Assembly: GCA_002843155.1 (NCBI GenBank)
Contig: PGZD01000024.1
Location: 1-38,911 of the forward strand
Reading direction: 5' to 3'
Source of the DNA: Gammaproteobacteria bacterium HGW-Gammaproteobacteria-3
GTDB taxonomy: Bacteria; Pseudomonadota; Gammaproteobacteria; Methylococcales; Methylomonadaceae
Length of the DNA: 38,911 nt
Shown here: piece by piece, positions 27,281-37,319 of the stretch
Numbering within the stretch: position 1 is the first letter of the stretch
Layout of the letters: the number at the start of each line of letters is the position of its first letter
Program-made: the position numbers and the translations under genes
Notes under the pieces: generated by a model
The model's input: only the letters and a program-made list of their open reading frames with translations
Told to the model about the DNA's origin: nothing
The model's database searches: none

Positions 27281-27463
27281 AAGGCTCCAAAACAAAGTAT
27301 TGACGAAGCAAGCCGTTTCTTATCGAAAGTATATCCCATGCAACAATTTATAGCGGTAGATGATTCGAAAATGTTATAACTAGCACGATTATCCGCCACG
27401 AAGAACAGGGCGGGGTTAAGCTTCAATAATAACCGGCAACATTTTTTTACTGATGGGAATTTT

Positions 27464-27826
27464 ATGATCAAACATCTCCATATGCTATTCGTTGCGCTGT
27501 CACTGGTCAGCTTTATCAGCCGAATCCTGCTGGCCGAATTCAACCCTGATGTGCTCAAACAGAAATGGCTCAGGATTGCCCCGCATGTGATCGATTCCTT
27601 ATTACTGCTCACCGGTTTTGCCCTAGTGATTATCGGCAGTTGGTTTTCGGCCGATTATGGCTGGATTATCGTTAAATTCATTGCTTTGATAGTTTATATC
27701 AGCTTAGGCGTAACCGCCATGCGCAGCCAGGGGGCCAAGCGCTGGTCGTATTTTGCAGGCGCTCTGTTATGTTTTGCCTACATTGCAACTGTGGCGGTCA
27801 CCAAACAGGCACTGTTCTTTTTATAA
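27464..27826 (+). CDS. SirB2 family membrane protein
   Basis: A 120-aa integral membrane protein with four hydrophobic helices. It begins MIKHLHMLFVALSLVSFISR and contains KWLRIAPHVIDSLLLLTG, WIIVKFIALIVYISLG and a final helix, the SirB2 pattern including the conserved His of HVID. The family name comes from a Salmonella invasion regulator, but the biochemical function is unknown. GGGA lies five bases before the ATG. It heads a plus-strand series with ubiC and the methyltransferase. Confidence 0.9.
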   Translation: MIKHLHMLFVALSLVSFISRILLAEFNPDVLKQKWLRIAPHVIDSLLLLTGFALVIIGSWFSADYGWIIVKFIALIVYISLGVTAMRSQGAKRWSYFAGALLCFAYIATVAVTKQALFFL

Positions 27827-27856
27827 AAAATAATCGGCGCCCATTCCCTGCCGCAA

Positions 27857-28477
27857 ATGTGGCCGCGCGAAGTATATATCCCAGACAAAAACCGACCCTA
27901 CGCCAAGGTAAAATCATTGCCGACAAAAAGTTTTTTATTGGCCTGCGAGCCGCGCTGGACGGTAAACCGCCAGGGCGCAAGGCATGACTTACCGCCACCT
28001 GTGCAATCGTGGATTTACGAGCCTGGTTCAATCACGCAACGCTTGCGCAGTTATTACGGCGCGGCGGTTCAGGTCGAGATACTGTTCCATCGATGGCGGG
28101 TGCCGTTTTTAAGCGAACGCAAATTGCTCAAACTCAAAACCAGCCGTTATGCTCTGATTCGTGAAGTTTTACTGCATTCGAACGGAAAACCTTTGGTTCT
28201 GGCGCGTACGATTATTCCCATCGCTACCGTTAAAGCGGCGCGGCGCAATTTGGCGCATTTGGGCAACAGGCCTTTGGGCGAAGTGATTTTTTCATACCCC
28301 AAACTGGAGCGTCTGGAAATGGATTTTACTTTGGCGGAACCTGCCATCTGGACGCCTGCCGCGCTTCAAAAAATGTCAAACGGGCAAGCACTTTGGGGCC
28401 GAAGAACGATTTATGTCATCCGCTCCCGTAACATGCTGGTCAATGAATTCTTTTTCCCCGATGCGTTGAAAATTTAA
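27857..28477 (+). CDS. ubiC: Chorismate lyase, first step of ubiquinone synthesis
   Basis: Converts chorismate to 4-hydroxybenzoate and pyruvate. The 206-aa protein shows LACEPRWTV, GSITQRLRSYYG, REVLLHSNGKPLVLARTIIP, LGNRPLGEVIFSY, LWGRRTIYVI and LVNEFFFPD. These cover the Arg, Leu and Glu residues around the product pocket in UbiC. The N-terminus has about 25 residues before the homologous part, and the ATG at 27857 lacks a good ribosome-binding site, so the true start may be further in, for example the TTG in VKSLPTKSF. It lies 30 bases after the SirB2 gene. Its presence implies ubiquinone, in agreement with the bc1 genes in the window. Confidence 0.9.
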   Translation: MWPREVYIPDKNRPYAKVKSLPTKSFLLACEPRWTVNRQGARHDLPPPVQSWIYEPGSITQRLRSYYGAAVQVEILFHRWRVPFLSERKLLKLKTSRYALIREVLLHSNGKPLVLARTIIPIATVKAARRNLAHLGNRPLGEVIFSYPKLERLEMDFTLAEPAIWTPAALQKMSNGQALWGRRTIYVIRSRNMLVNEFFFPDALKI

Positions 28478-28538
28478 TGCCAACAGCTTCAACCTTGCTG
28501 CGATAAAATTCTTGCTAATGACCGTGTATGGAGGCTTC

Positions 28539-29156
28539 ATGAAACCCGACAGCAACACCATAAAAAAACGTTACGACCTCCTGGCACCCTATTTTGACGG
28601 CCTGGAAGCCGTCATGGAAGGGCTGTTTTTAAAAAAATGGCGTCAACGTTTATGGAGCCAGACGCTCGGCGAACATATTCTGGAGGTGGGCGTCGGAACC
28701 GGAAAAAACTTTGCTTACTATCCCCCTGATGCGCGCATGACGGCCATTGATTTCAGTAAAAAAATGCTGGAACAGGCCGCTCAAAAACGCGAACGCAAAA
28801 GGGTTCCTGTCGATTTGCACTTAATGGATGTCGAATCACTGGATTTCGCCAATAACAGTTTCGACACGGTTGTCGGCTCTTTTGTCTTTTGTTCGGTACC
28901 CTCTCCCTGCAAAGGCTTGCGCGAACTTTACCGGGTTTGCAAGCCGGGTGGACAGGTGTTGCTGCTGGAACATGTGCTGAGTTCAAAACCGTTTGCGGCG
29001 CGCTTGATGAATTGGCTCAATCCGCTCGTAGTCGGCTTGCTGGGCGCCAATATCAACCGGCAGACCGTCAAAACTGTCCAGGCCTGCGGCTTTTCCAGCG
29101 TTCATATCGATGCCATGAGCAGCGATGTCATCAAGCTGATCCGGGCGCGTAAATAA
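28539..29156 (+). CDS. Class I SAM-dependent methyltransferase
   Basis: Methyltransferase of the UbiE/PmtA-like group. Motif I ILEVGVGTGKNF (about 47-58), motif II MTAIDFSKKMLEQA, acidic motif DVESLDFANNSFDTVVGSFVFCSVP and post-motif CKPGGQVLLLEHV are all visible. I start at the ATG at 28539, five bases behind a perfect GGAGG, giving 205 aa; the open frame begins earlier at a TTG. The substrate is not evident: phospholipid (phosphatidylethanolamine) or quinone methylation are possible, the latter suggested only by the neighbouring ubiC. It ends 100 bases before the large oxidoreductase. Confidence 0.85.
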   Translation: MKPDSNTIKKRYDLLAPYFDGLEAVMEGLFLKKWRQRLWSQTLGEHILEVGVGTGKNFAYYPPDARMTAIDFSKKMLEQAAQKRERKRVPVDLHLMDVESLDFANNSFDTVVGSFVFCSVPSPCKGLRELYRVCKPGGQVLLLEHVLSSKPFAARLMNWLNPLVVGLLGANINRQTVKTVQACGFSSVHIDAMSSDVIKLIRARK

Positions 29157-29256
29157 AGCGTAAAGACAAACATGGCGTCATGACCCGGATATTTTTTAAT
29201 CGACACCTCGCGCGTCAATGTTACAATCGAACCTTTAAACTACATCATTGCTCAGG

Positions 29257-32200
29257 ATGTCTGTCGATACCCAATCCCTCCCGCTTGACGACGCATCGCC
29301 TGCCCGGCTTCGCGAAATTCCCTACAACTATACTTCTTTTTCCGACCGTGAAATCGTCATTCGCCTACTGGGTGGAGACAACTGGCGCGTACTGGATTCA
29401 TTGCGAGACGAGCGCATAACCGGACGTTCCGCCAAAATGCTGTTTGAAGTATTGGGCGATATTTGGGCGGTACAGCGCAATCCCTACCTCGAAGACGATT
29501 TGCTGGACAACGCTAAGCGCCGAAAAGCCTTGCTGGACGCATTACGGCATCGTCTGCGGCAAATGCAAAAACGTCACCTCGAACTTGAAGCCGAACGCCC
29601 TGATCGGGCCAGACGGGTTGCGTTGTTGATCGAAGCTGCAGGGCAAGCCGTAGATGCGTTTGCCACCCATTTTGACGATACCCGGAACATGCGCCGCAGA
29701 GCCTTGGCTTTGCTGTCCAAACACACACGCAAGGACAATATCCGTTTCGACGGCTTTGCCCGCGTGTCGCATGTCACCGACGCTACCGACTGGCGCGTGG
29801 AATACCCGTTTGTAGTGCTCTATCCCAACAACGAAGAGGAAGTCGGCCATCTGGTGCGCGATTGCATTAAACTGGGCCTGACCATTATCCCGCGCGGCGG
29901 CGGTACCGGCTACACCGGCGGTGCTGTGCCATTGACGCCTTATGCCGCCGTGATCAATACCGAAAAGCTGATGTCCATAGGCGCGATAGACTTTGCCAGC
30001 GACTTGCCCGGCGTCGATCAAACCTATGCGACGATTTATACCGGCGCCGGTGTGGTGACGCGTCGGGTCATGGATGTCGCCGATAATGCCGGCCTGGTGT
30101 TTGCCTGCGATCCGACATCAGCGGATGCCTCGTGTATCGGCGGTAATGTGGCGATGAACGCCGGCGGCAAAAAAGCCGTGCTGTGGGGAACGGCGCTGGA
30201 TAATCTAGCCTCCTGGCGCATGGTGACACCCGACGGGCTGTGGCTGGAAGTCGAACGTCTCAATCACAATCTCGGCAAAATCCACGATCAGGAACAAGTC
30301 AGTTTTTTATTGAAACGTTTCGATGCCAAAGGACGGCGGTTATTGTCCGAACAACGTCTCGATATTCCGGGCGCGCATTTTCGCAAAGGCGGACTGGGCA
30401 AGGATGTCACCGACAAATTCCTCGGCGGCCTGCCGGGCATACAAAAAGAAGGCTGCGACGGCATCATTACCTCGGCGCGCTGGATTCTGCACAAAATGCC
30501 AAGTTTTACCCGCACCTTTTGCCTGGAGTTTTTCGGCCAGGTTCGGGAAGCCGTGCCCGCGATTGTCGAGATTCGTGATTTTCTGCTCGCCTTGTCTAAA
30601 GGCGGCGAGGCGCAAGTACTGCTGGCAGGACTCGAACATCTTGACGAACGTTATGTCAAAGCGGTCGGCTACGCCAGCAAAGCCAAGCATCAGGGACGTC
30701 CCAAAATGGTGTTGATCGGCGACATTGTCGGCGACAACGATCATCAGGTCGCCCTGGCGGCCTCGGAAGTGGTGCGCCTGTGCAATGCCCGTGGCGCCGA
30801 AGGCTTCATTGCCGTCAGCGCCGAAGCGCGTAAGTCTTTCTGGCTGGACCGGGCGCGCACCGCCGCCATCGCCAAGCATACCAATGCCTTCAAAATCAAT
30901 GAAGACGTCGTGATTCCGCTGCCGCGCATGGGCGATTATTGCGACGGTATCGAGCGTATCAACATCGAGCTGTCGCTGCGCAATAAATTACGTTTGTGCG
31001 ACGCCTTGAGCCGCTTTTTGACCGGCGACTTACCGTTACGCGCTTATGAAGACAACGCCGATAAAACGGAATTGATCGGCGACCGGCGCGACTTGGCGCG
31101 TATTGCTGTGGCGCAGGTGCGCGAACGCTGGCAGTGGCTGCATGACAATCTGGATTTACCTCTGCAACAAGCGCAAGCCCGATTAAACGACTTAGGCGTA
31201 AAAGTCTCCCCGCTGCGGAGCCTTCCGGGACAACCGACGACGCTGTTCCATCGCTTGCAAGACCGCTCGCTGCGGGTATCCTGGAAACTGGAATTGCTGC
31301 CCGCGTTAAAAGAGATTTTCGAAGGCGACAATTTTCGGCCCGTCCTTGAGGGCATCGCTGCGGTACATAAGGAAGTTTTGCGTGGCCGCGTGTTTGTCGC
31401 GCTGCACATGCACGCCGGTGACGGCAATGTCCACACTAATTTGCCGGTCAACTCCGATCATTACGACATGCTGCGCGAAGCCAATGAGGCGGTAGCGCGC
31501 ATCATGGCGTTGGCGCGCTCACTGGGCGGCGTGATTTCCGGTGAGCACGGCATCGGCATTACCAAATACGAATTTCTCAGTGATCTTGAGTTGGCGGATT
31601 TTCATGCCTATAAACAGCGCATCGATCCGGAAGGCCGCTTCAATCGCGGCAAGTTGATGCCGGGCGCCGACTTACGCATGGCCTATACCACATCATTCAG
31701 CCTGATGGGTTATGAGTCGCTGATCATGCAGCAGAGCGACATCGGCGCAATATCAGACTCGGTTAAGGATTGCCTGCGTTGCGGCAAATGCAAGCCGGTG
31801 TGCTCCACGCATGTGCCGCGCGCCAATCTTTTATACTCACCGCGTAATAAAATCCTGGCCACTTCATTATTGATCGAAGCTTTTTTGTACGAGGAACAAA
31901 CGCGGCGCGGCATTTCCATCACCCATTGGAAGGAATTTGAAGACGTGGCCGATCATTGCACGGTGTGCCACAAGTGCTTCAACCCCTGCCCGGTCGATAT
32001 CGATTTCGGTGATGTGTCGATGAATATGCGCAATCTGCTGCGCAAAATGGGCAAACAGAGTTTTAACCCGGTGAAAACTGCGGCCATTGCCTTTTTATCC
32101 ACCGGCAGACCGAATAGCGTCAAAATCCTGCGCAAGCTGTTGATCGAATGGTCTTATAAAGCCCAGCGCCTGGGCAGCTTTTTGCTAAGGCCCTGGGGCC

Positions 32201-33174
32201 GGGCGCAGCTTGCACAGCCGCCGTCATCAACCGGCAAACCCGAATTGCGCGAATATGTGATTCATTTCACCAACCGGAAAATGCCGGGCAAACTGCCGTC
32301 CAAAACTGCCCGGGCACTGCTCGGTATCGAAAGCGATCGGATCGTGCCCATCATTCGTGACCCAGGCAAAACCCGCAGCGATTCCGAAGCGGTATTTTAT
32401 TTTCCGGGTTGCGGTTCCGAACGTTTGTTTTCACAAGTGGGCCTTGCGACGCAAGCCATGCTCTATGAGATTGGTGTACAAACGGTGTTGCCGCCGGGTT
32501 ATTTGTGCTGCGGCTTTCCGCAACGCGCGGCGGGCCAGTTCGACAAAGCGCGGCAAATCACTACCGATAATCGCATATTGTTTCATCGGGTCGCCAATAC
32601 CCTGAACTATCTGGACATCAAGACCGTTGTCGTGAGTTGCGGCACTTGTTTTGACCAGTTGCTCGATTACGAATTCGACAAGATTTTCCCTGGTTGCCGG
32701 ATGCTTGATATTCACGAATACCTGTTGGAAAAAGGCGTCAAGCTCGATGGCGTCGAAGGCCAGCGTTATCTTTATCACGATCCCTGCCACAGCCCGATGA
32801 AACAACAGGACGCGATGAAAACCGTCAACGGCCTGCTCGGCCAGACGGTAAACAAATCCGAACGCTGCTGCGGCGAATCCGGAACCCTGGCGGTGGCACG
32901 GCCGGATATTTCAACGCAGGTGCGTTTTCGTAAAGCCGAAGAATTGCTGAGCGACACGGCCAGACTTCGCGCTGACGGCTATGACGGCCCGGTTAAAATG
33001 CTGACGTCTTGTCCCTCGTGTGTACAGGGTTTACAGCGCTATCAAGGTGAAGTGGAGCAGTTGGAAGTCGATTATATCGTAGTCGAAATTGCCCGTCATG
33101 TACTCGGTAAAGACTGGATGAAAAGTTATATCAAGCAAGCGGCAAAAGGCGGTATCGAGCGGATTCTGGTTTGA
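29257..33174 (+). CDS. DUF3683 FAD-linked oxidase / iron-sulfur / CCG-domain oxidoreductase
   Basis: A 1305-aa cytoplasmic or membrane-associated dehydrogenase, probably for a D-2-hydroxy acid such as lactate or glycolate. The first 180 residues are the DUF3683 region ([20 protein letters not shown]). Then comes a PCMH FAD-binding domain (about 185-420, [15 protein letters not shown]), an FAD-oxidase C-terminal domain with [16 protein letters not shown] and [10 protein letters not shown], a two-cluster 4Fe-4S module ([13 protein letters not shown] and [14 protein letters not shown], about 840-905) and two CCG domains ([35 protein letters not shown]). It therefore combines Dld/GlcD-, GlcF- and CCG-type parts in one chain. 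The start is uncertain: an in-frame TTG at 29248 also exists and the ribosome-binding site is weak. Confidence 0.92.
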   Translation: MSVDTQSLPLDDASPARLREIPYNYTSFSDREIVIRLLGGDNWRVLDSLRDERITGRSAKMLFEVLGDIWAVQRNPYLEDDLLDNAKRRKALLDALRHRLRQMQKRHLELEAERPDRARRVALLIEAAGQAVDAFATHFDDTRNMRRRALALLSKHTRKDNIRFDGFARVSHVTDATDWRVEYPFVVLYPNNEEEVGHLVRDCIKLGLTIIPRGGGTGYTGGAVPLTPYAAVINTEKLMSIGAIDFASDLPGVDQTYATIYTGAGVVTRRVMDVADNAGLVFACDPTSADASCIGGNVAMNAGGKKAVLWGTALDNLASWRMVTPDGLWLEVERLNHNLGKIHDQEQVSFLLKRFDAKGRRLLSEQRLDIPGAHFRKGGLGKDVTDKFLGGLPGIQKEGCDGIITSARWILHKMPSFTRTFCLEFFGQVREAVPAIVEIRDFLLALSKGGEAQVLLAGLEHLDERYVKAVGYASKAKHQGRPKMVLIGDIVGDNDHQVALAASEVVRLCNARGAEGFIAVSAEARKSFWLDRARTAAIAKHTNAFKINEDVVIPLPRMGDYCDGIERINIELSLRNKLRLCDALSRFLTGDLPLRAYEDNADKTELIGDRRDLARIAVAQVRERWQWLHDNLDLPLQQAQARLNDLGVKVSPLRSLPGQPTTLFHRLQDRSLRVSWKLELLPALKEIFEGDNFRPVLEGIAAVHKEVLRGRVFVALHMHAGDGNVHTNLPVNSDHYDMLREANEAVARIMALARSLGGVISGEHGIGITKYEFLSDLELADFHAYKQRIDPEGRFNRGKLMPGADLRMAYTTSFSLMGYESLIMQQSDIGAISDSVKDCLRCGKCKPVCSTHVPRANLLYSPRNKILATSLLIEAFLYEEQTRRGISITHWKEFEDVADHCTVCHKCFNPCPVDIDFGDVSMNMRNLLRKMGKQSFNPVKTAAIAFLSTGRPNSVKILRKLLIEWSYKAQRLGSFLLRPWGRAQLAQPPSSTGKPELREYVIHFTNRKMPGKLPSKTARALLGIESDRIVPIIRDPGKTRSDSEAVFYFPGCGSERLFSQVGLATQAMLYEIGVQTVLPPGYLCCGFPQRAAGQFDKARQITTDNRILFHRVANTLNYLDIKTVVVSCGTCFDQLLDYEFDKIFPGCRMLDIHEYLLEKGVKLDGVEGQRYLYHDPCHSPMKQQDAMKTVNGLLGQTVNKSERCCGESGTLAVARPDISTQVRFRKAEELLSDTARLRADGYDGPVKMLTSCPSCVQGLQRYQGEVEQLEVDYIVVEIARHVLGKDWMKSYIKQAAKGGIERILV

Positions 33175-33282
33175 ATTGCAGCCTTGAGCCGGGTTCTTGA
33201 AGCAGGAAGCTGCATCGTGCCGGGCCCTATCGCCAGGTAAATCGAGCTTCTACATGCAAAAAAAGCCAGCCAACGCCCACCA

Positions 33283-33364
33283 CCTAAATTAGCTATAATT
33301 TTGAATCATAGCCAATGACCTATGTAATTTAGGTTCTGGGCACATCCACGCCCGATGAACGGGC
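33283..33364. repeat. Inverted repeats between the convergent oxidoreductase and sspB genes
   Basis: CCTAAATTA (33283-33291) and TAATTTAGG (33325-33333) are perfect 9-bp inverted repeats, enclosing GCTAT/ATAGC (33292-33296, 33308-33312). A second hairpin, GCCCG-ATGAA-CGGGC (33350-33364), ends two bases from the sspB stop. They may terminate both transcripts, or be a repeat family; no U-tract is evident. Confidence 0.45.
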
Positions 33365-33366
33365 TC

Positions 33367-33750
33367 CTACTTGACGACGCGTAGCTTCGGCTTGGCTCTT
33401 GGCTTGGGTTTTTGCGGTGGCGGCTCGTCGTCCTGAATTATCTCTTCTTGGTCAAAGACCATGCCTTTGCCGTTTTCTTTGGCGTAAATAGCCATGACAC
33501 TTTCAATCGGCACGACGATATGCAGCGGTTTACCGCTAAAACGCGCGTTGAATTCAATGAATTCGTTACTCATGTTCAAGCCTTGAATAGCTTCGGGGCG
33601 CACATTCAATACTATTTTGCCGTCCTCGACAAATTCAACAGGCAAGATAGCATCGTTCGCTTCGGCGTCAACCAGCAAGTGCGGTGTGAGTTCGTTATCT
33701 AAAATCCATTCGTAGATCGAGCGGATCAAATAAGGTTTTAATGAGATCAT
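33367..33750 (-). CDS. sspB: ClpXP protease specificity-enhancing factor SspB
   Basis: Adaptor that delivers ssrA-tagged and other proteins to ClpXP. The 127-aa protein has the SspB fold signature: KPYLIRSIYEWILDNELTPHLLVDA, ILPVEFVEDGKIVLNV, AIQGLNMSNEFIEFNARFSG and VVPIESVMAIYAKENGKGM. A disordered acidic/proline linker follows and ends in PKLRVVK, the short ClpX-docking tail. It overlaps sspA by four bases, the standard arrangement. Confidence 0.96.
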   Translation of the reverse strand: MISLKPYLIRSIYEWILDNELTPHLLVDAEANDAILPVEFVEDGKIVLNVRPEAIQGLNMSNEFIEFNARFSGKPLHIVVPIESVMAIYAKENGKGMVFDQEEIIQDDEPPPQKPKPRAKPKLRVVK

Positions 33751-34382
33751 TTGGGCAATTCGTTCATTTCCCTTTCCGCAGAGCTTAAGCTTGTGGCAAA
33801 AGCCGGTCTTCGGAATAAGCGGTTGGCGTATTTATTGAGCGCGTCGCCTGCTGTGGCAGGCTCTATACCTAAGCTGGGCAAGCGCCATAACAACGGCGCA
33901 ATAGTACAATCGATCAGCGAAAATTCATCGCTCATAAAAAAAGGTCGTGCTTCAAAAACCGGCGCGGTCGACAACAGACTTTCTTTCAGCAGCTTTCTGG
34001 CGCGGGACGCCTTTTTTTCTCCCGAATTGATAATTTCATCCAGCAGTGAATACCAGTCCTGATCGATGCGTTTGATAATCATCCGATCGTTGGCTCTTGA
34101 AACCGGATCCATCTGATGCAGCGGCGGATGAGGAAAACGTTCATCGAGATATTCCATAATGATACGCGCGTCATAAAGCACCAGGCCGCGTTCGACCAAG
34201 GTCGGGGAAATACCGGTCGGATTGAGCTCCAGCAAGTCTTCCGGGGGTTCGTTGACGTCATAATAATCAATTTCCGCCGTTATGTTTTTTTCATGGAGAA
34301 CCAGGCGAGCGCTATGGCTCAAGGCGCAAGTGGGGGACGAAAAAAGCGTCATAGCGGATTTACGGGTACTGGTGTTTGCCAC
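33747..34382 (-). CDS. sspA: Stringent starvation protein A (GST-fold)
   Basis: RNA-polymerase-associated protein of the glutathione-transferase fold, with roles in starvation and stress gene control. The 211-aa chain shows MTLFSSPTCALSHSARLVL, ITAEIDYYDVNEPPEDLLELNP, GISPTLVERGLVLYDARIIMEYLDERFPHPPL and the helical C-terminal domain with FSLIDCTIAPLLWRL. The start is a GTG at 34382, nine bases after AGAGG; an internal ATG at 34352 would remove ten residues. It is preceded by a clear extended -10 promoter and followed by sspB with a four-base overlap. Confidence 0.95.
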   Translation of the reverse strand: MANTSTRKSAMTLFSSPTCALSHSARLVLHEKNITAEIDYYDVNEPPEDLLELNPTGISPTLVERGLVLYDARIIMEYLDERFPHPPLHQMDPVSRANDRMIIKRIDQDWYSLLDEIINSGEKKASRARKLLKESLLSTAPVFEARPFFMSDEFSLIDCTIAPLLWRLPSLGIEPATAGDALNKYANRLFRRPAFATSLSSAEREMNELPK

Positions 34383-34426
34383 GAATCACAACCTCTTATA
34401 AGGGTATACACATCGGTAAAATAGGA

Positions 34427-34435
34427 ATTATAACA
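34427..34435 (-). promoter_or_regulatory. Extended -10 promoter of sspAB
   Basis: On the minus strand TGTTATAAT gives a perfect -10 (34427-34432) with the TG extension, about 45 bases upstream of the GTG of sspA. No strong -35 is seen at 17 bases, as usual for extended -10 promoters. It lets sspAB be expressed separately from petABC. Confidence 0.55.
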
Positions 34436-34518
34436 TGGAAAACCAGGCTTTTGAGTGATTGTGTTGTACTTGACGCTCGGCAGTGATTAAAAAACATCCC
34501 TGTTTTTCGGTTCAATTT

Positions 34519-35241
34519 TTAATGTATGTCCTTCCAGTATTCCCTTTTCAGCAGATAAGCGATAATCAGAAACATAAAAATAAAAAACAGCACATATTTT
34601 CCCATGCGTTGCCTTTCCAGTTGCACCGGTTCGCCCACATAAACCAGAAAATTGACCAGATCGTTTACCATTTTATCGAATTGAGCTTCCGACAGTTGCC
34701 CAGGCTCTTCCATAACCAGACGGCTAATGACCTGCTTGCCGTCAATTTTTTCGTAGAGCGGTGCTTGCGACCCTTGCTGTTGCCAGAGGATATTGGGCAT
34801 CGCCACATCTTGAAAAACGATATTGTTGACGCCATAGGGTCGGCTTTTATCGGTATAGAACCCTTTCAGATAAGTGTACAACCAGTCAGCGCCCCGAGAA
34901 CGACCAATCAGGGACAGATCGGGCGGCATGGTGCCGAACCATTTTTCGGCGTCGTGCGCATTCATGGCCGAGTGCATTTTGTCATAGATAGTAGCGCCTT
35001 CCGGGGCAATTTCACTCAGCACTTTTTCTTTTTCCATGTCGAAGTCAAGGGCGATACGCAAATAACGGATTTGTTTGGCGGAATGACAACCCAGACAATA
35101 GTTGACAAAGTGTTTTGCCCCCCGCTGCAAGGATGCGTTATCGGCGAGGTCGATGTCCGCGTGTTGAAGTTCTATGCCGCCGCCCGCCAAGGCGCCGAAT
35201 GGCAGCATCAATATTAATAAAGTATTGAGTAGATTTTTCAT
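34519..35241 (-). CDS. petC: Cytochrome c1 of the bc1 complex
   Basis: Haem-carrying subunit passing electrons from the Rieske centre to soluble cytochrome c. The 240-aa protein has an N-terminal signal (LLNTLLILMLPFGALAGG), the haem-binding VNYCLGCHSAKQIRYLR (CXXCH near residue 50), the axial-ligand region around VAMPNILWQQQGS and a C-terminal membrane anchor (GKYVLFFIFMFLIIAYLL). It follows petB by one base. All parts expected of c1 are present. Confidence 0.95.
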   Translation of the reverse strand: MKNLLNTLLILMLPFGALAGGGIELQHADIDLADNASLQRGAKHFVNYCLGCHSAKQIRYLRIALDFDMEKEKVLSEIAPEGATIYDKMHSAMNAHDAEKWFGTMPPDLSLIGRSRGADWLYTYLKGFYTDKSRPYGVNNIVFQDVAMPNILWQQQGSQAPLYEKIDGKQVISRLVMEEPGQLSEAQFDKMVNDLVNFLVYVGEPVQLERQRMGKYVLFFIFMFLIIAYLLKREYWKDIH

Positions 35242-35242
35242 A

Positions 35243-36631
35243 TTAATCCAGGCTGCTTTTTAATTTTTTTACCAGGCGTAAGGCAAGATTTCCGAGGCCC
35301 TTGTAATCGGGCTTTCTTCTGAGCCAGATCGAAGCGTTATCGGTTTTGACGGTGATTTCGTCAAATGTCTCAAGCAAAGCCGGTATCCTTTCTTCGAGAC
35401 CCGGCTGATCGGTCAGACGCTCAGGTATGGGTTTGGTTTTTTCCCAGCGGGTATAAATCGGCATGAGCAGGAAAAACCCAAAATAAACCGCCGTTAAAAC
35501 CCGGGCCACTGTCGTGGCGCCGGATGTCGCAGGCTGTGTGCCCAAATAGCCAAGACCGATGAAACTGATGACAAACAGCAGTAACGCTTTTTTGTAAATA
35601 CCCCCCCGGTAACGGATCGACCGGACTTCACTGCGATCGAGCCAAGGCAACAGGAACAGCACGAAAATAGCACCGCCCATGGTAATGACACCGGCAAATT
35701 TATCCGGTACCGCGCGCAGAATGGCGTAAAAAGGCGTGAAATACCAGACCGGCGCGATATGTTCCGGGGTTTTCAGCGGGTCGGCCGGAATGAAATTGTC
35801 GTGTTCAAGAAAATAGCCACCCATTTCCGGCGTATAGAAAATAACGCTGGCGAAAAAGAGCAGGAATACACCGACTCCCGCCAGATCTTTAACGGTGTAA
35901 TAAGGATGGAAAGGAATGCCGTCCAGCGGGATGCCGTTGGCGTCCTTGTTTTTTTTGATGTCGATGCCGTCAGGATTGTTGGAGCCGACTTCGTGCAACG
36001 CGACGATATGCAAAAACACCAGCAATACCAGCACCAGCGGTACGGCAACGACATGGAAAGCGAAAAACCGGTTCAAGGTCGCGTCGGAAACCACATAATC
36101 GCCCCTGATCCAAAGCGATAGCTCATCGCCGACCAGCGGAATGGCGCTGAACAAGGAGATAATGACCTGGGCGCCCCAATAGGACATCTGCCCCCAGGGC
36201 AACAGATAGCCCATAAAGGCTTCGGCCATCAGCGCGACATAAATCAACATGCCGAAAATCCAGATCAACTCGCGTGGTTGCTTGAACGAGCCGTACATCA
36301 TGCCCCTGAACATGTGCAGATAAACCACAATAAAAAAAGCCGAGGCGCCGGTCGAGTGCATGTAGCGCACCAGCCAGCCCCAGTTGACATCGCGCATGAT
36401 GTATTCGACCGAATCGAAAGCCTGATCCGCATCAGGCTTGTAATTCATGGTCAGCAAAATGCCTGTCAGAAACTGAATGACCAGCACCAGCAGGGCCAGC
36501 GAACCGAAAAAATACCAGAAGTTAAAGTTTTTGGGCGCATAGTAATGCGCCATGTGCTCATTCCAGAGCTTGGTCAATGGGAAGCGATCCAGAATCCAGT
36601 TGCCACAGGCAGTCCAGCGATTTGTTTTCAT
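35243..36631 (-). CDS. petB: Cytochrome b of the bc1 complex, with PVWY Qo motif
   Basis: Quinol-oxidising membrane subunit with two b haems. At 462 aa it has eight or more helices, the haem-ligand histidines in RYMHSTGASAFF and YLHMFRGMMYG, paired with FFAFHVVAVPL and VFLHIVALHE. The segment LLPWGQMSYWGA is conserved. The Qo-site motif is PVWY (APVWYFTPFYAILRAVP, about residue 295), not the commoner PEWY. A C-terminal tail of about 60 residues extends beyond the last helix. The start overlaps petA by four bases. Confidence 0.96.
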   Translation of the reverse strand: MKTNRWTACGNWILDRFPLTKLWNEHMAHYYAPKNFNFWYFFGSLALLVLVIQFLTGILLTMNYKPDADQAFDSVEYIMRDVNWGWLVRYMHSTGASAFFIVVYLHMFRGMMYGSFKQPRELIWIFGMLIYVALMAEAFMGYLLPWGQMSYWGAQVIISLFSAIPLVGDELSLWIRGDYVVSDATLNRFFAFHVVAVPLVLVLLVFLHIVALHEVGSNNPDGIDIKKNKDANGIPLDGIPFHPYYTVKDLAGVGVFLLFFASVIFYTPEMGGYFLEHDNFIPADPLKTPEHIAPVWYFTPFYAILRAVPDKFAGVITMGGAIFVLFLLPWLDRSEVRSIRYRGGIYKKALLLFVISFIGLGYLGTQPATSGATTVARVLTAVYFGFFLLMPIYTRWEKTKPIPERLTDQPGLEERIPALLETFDEITVKTDNASIWLRRKPDYKGLGNLALRLVKKLKSSLD

Positions 36632-37227
36632 GCGGCTTTCTCCACGGGATCTTCACCAATAATGATTTGTGTATCGGATACAAAATGATAAGGCGGTATT
36701 TCCAGGTTGGTCGGCGCGGGAACGCCGCGATAAACCCGTCCGGCTAAATCGAACCAGGAGCCGTGACAAGGGCAAAAAAAGCCGCCATGCCAATCCTTAC
36801 CCAAATCGACCGGTGCTATTTCCGGACGGAACGTCGGCGAACAGCCCAGGTGCGTGCATAACCCCACGGCGACAAATATTTCAGGCTTAATCGACCGGAG
36901 CGGGTTTTTCGTGTAATCCGGTTGTTCCGATTCATTGGATAAGGGATCTCTGAGTTTGTCGTCCAGAGTTTTCAAAGTTTCCAGAACTTGCGGGGTTCTG
37001 TTTAAAAGCCATACCGGTTTACCGCGCCAGGCCACACGAATCAATTGCCCCGGTTCCATTTTACTGATGTCCACCGTCACCGGCGCACTGGCCGCCATCG
37101 CTTTTGTGCTCGGTTGCATTTGTGCCAGAAAGGGAACGGCTATATAGCCTGAGCCAACGGCTCCCACTACGGTCAGAGCCGATGTGAGAAACTGGCGTTT
37201 AGACTTATCGACGCCTTCATTATTCAT
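36628..37227 (-). CDS. petA: Rieske iron-sulfur subunit of the bc1 complex
   Basis: 2Fe-2S protein that takes the first electron from quinol. The cluster motifs are CTHLGCSP and CPCHGSWFD. I start at the ATG at 37227, which has AGGAG upstream and gives 199 aa; the open frame continues to 37323 without support. The N-terminus SKRQFLTSALTVVGAVGSGYI is a Tat-type anchor in which the twin arginine is Lys-Arg. It is the first gene of petABC and overlaps petB by four bases. Confidence 0.96.
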   Translation of the reverse strand: MNNEGVDKSKRQFLTSALTVVGAVGSGYIAVPFLAQMQPSTKAMAASAPVTVDISKMEPGQLIRVAWRGKPVWLLNRTPQVLETLKTLDDKLRDPLSNESEQPDYTKNPLRSIKPEIFVAVGLCTHLGCSPTFRPEIAPVDLGKDWHGGFFCPCHGSWFDLAGRVYRGVPAPTNLEIPPYHFVSDTQIIIGEDPVEKAA

Positions 37228-37289
37228 TAGGTCACTCTCCTGGTTGAGGTTAAGCATCGGTTGGCGCTCATTTTTTATAGTTTTATGCA

Positions 37290-37319
37290 AATATACCACT
37301 ACCGCCGGTAATATTTGAA
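37290..37319 (-). promoter_or_regulatory. Candidate promoter of petABC
   Basis: Minus-strand TTCAAA (37314-37319) and TATATT (37290-37295) are 18 bases apart, with TGG before the -10 (extended -10 form). The expected transcript start is about 55 bases before petA. Confidence 0.35.

Noticed and set aside
27338-27379. 13-codon ORF between the amidohydrolase and SirB2 genes
   Set aside because: No ribosome-binding site and no coupling to a neighbour; indistinguishable from chance.
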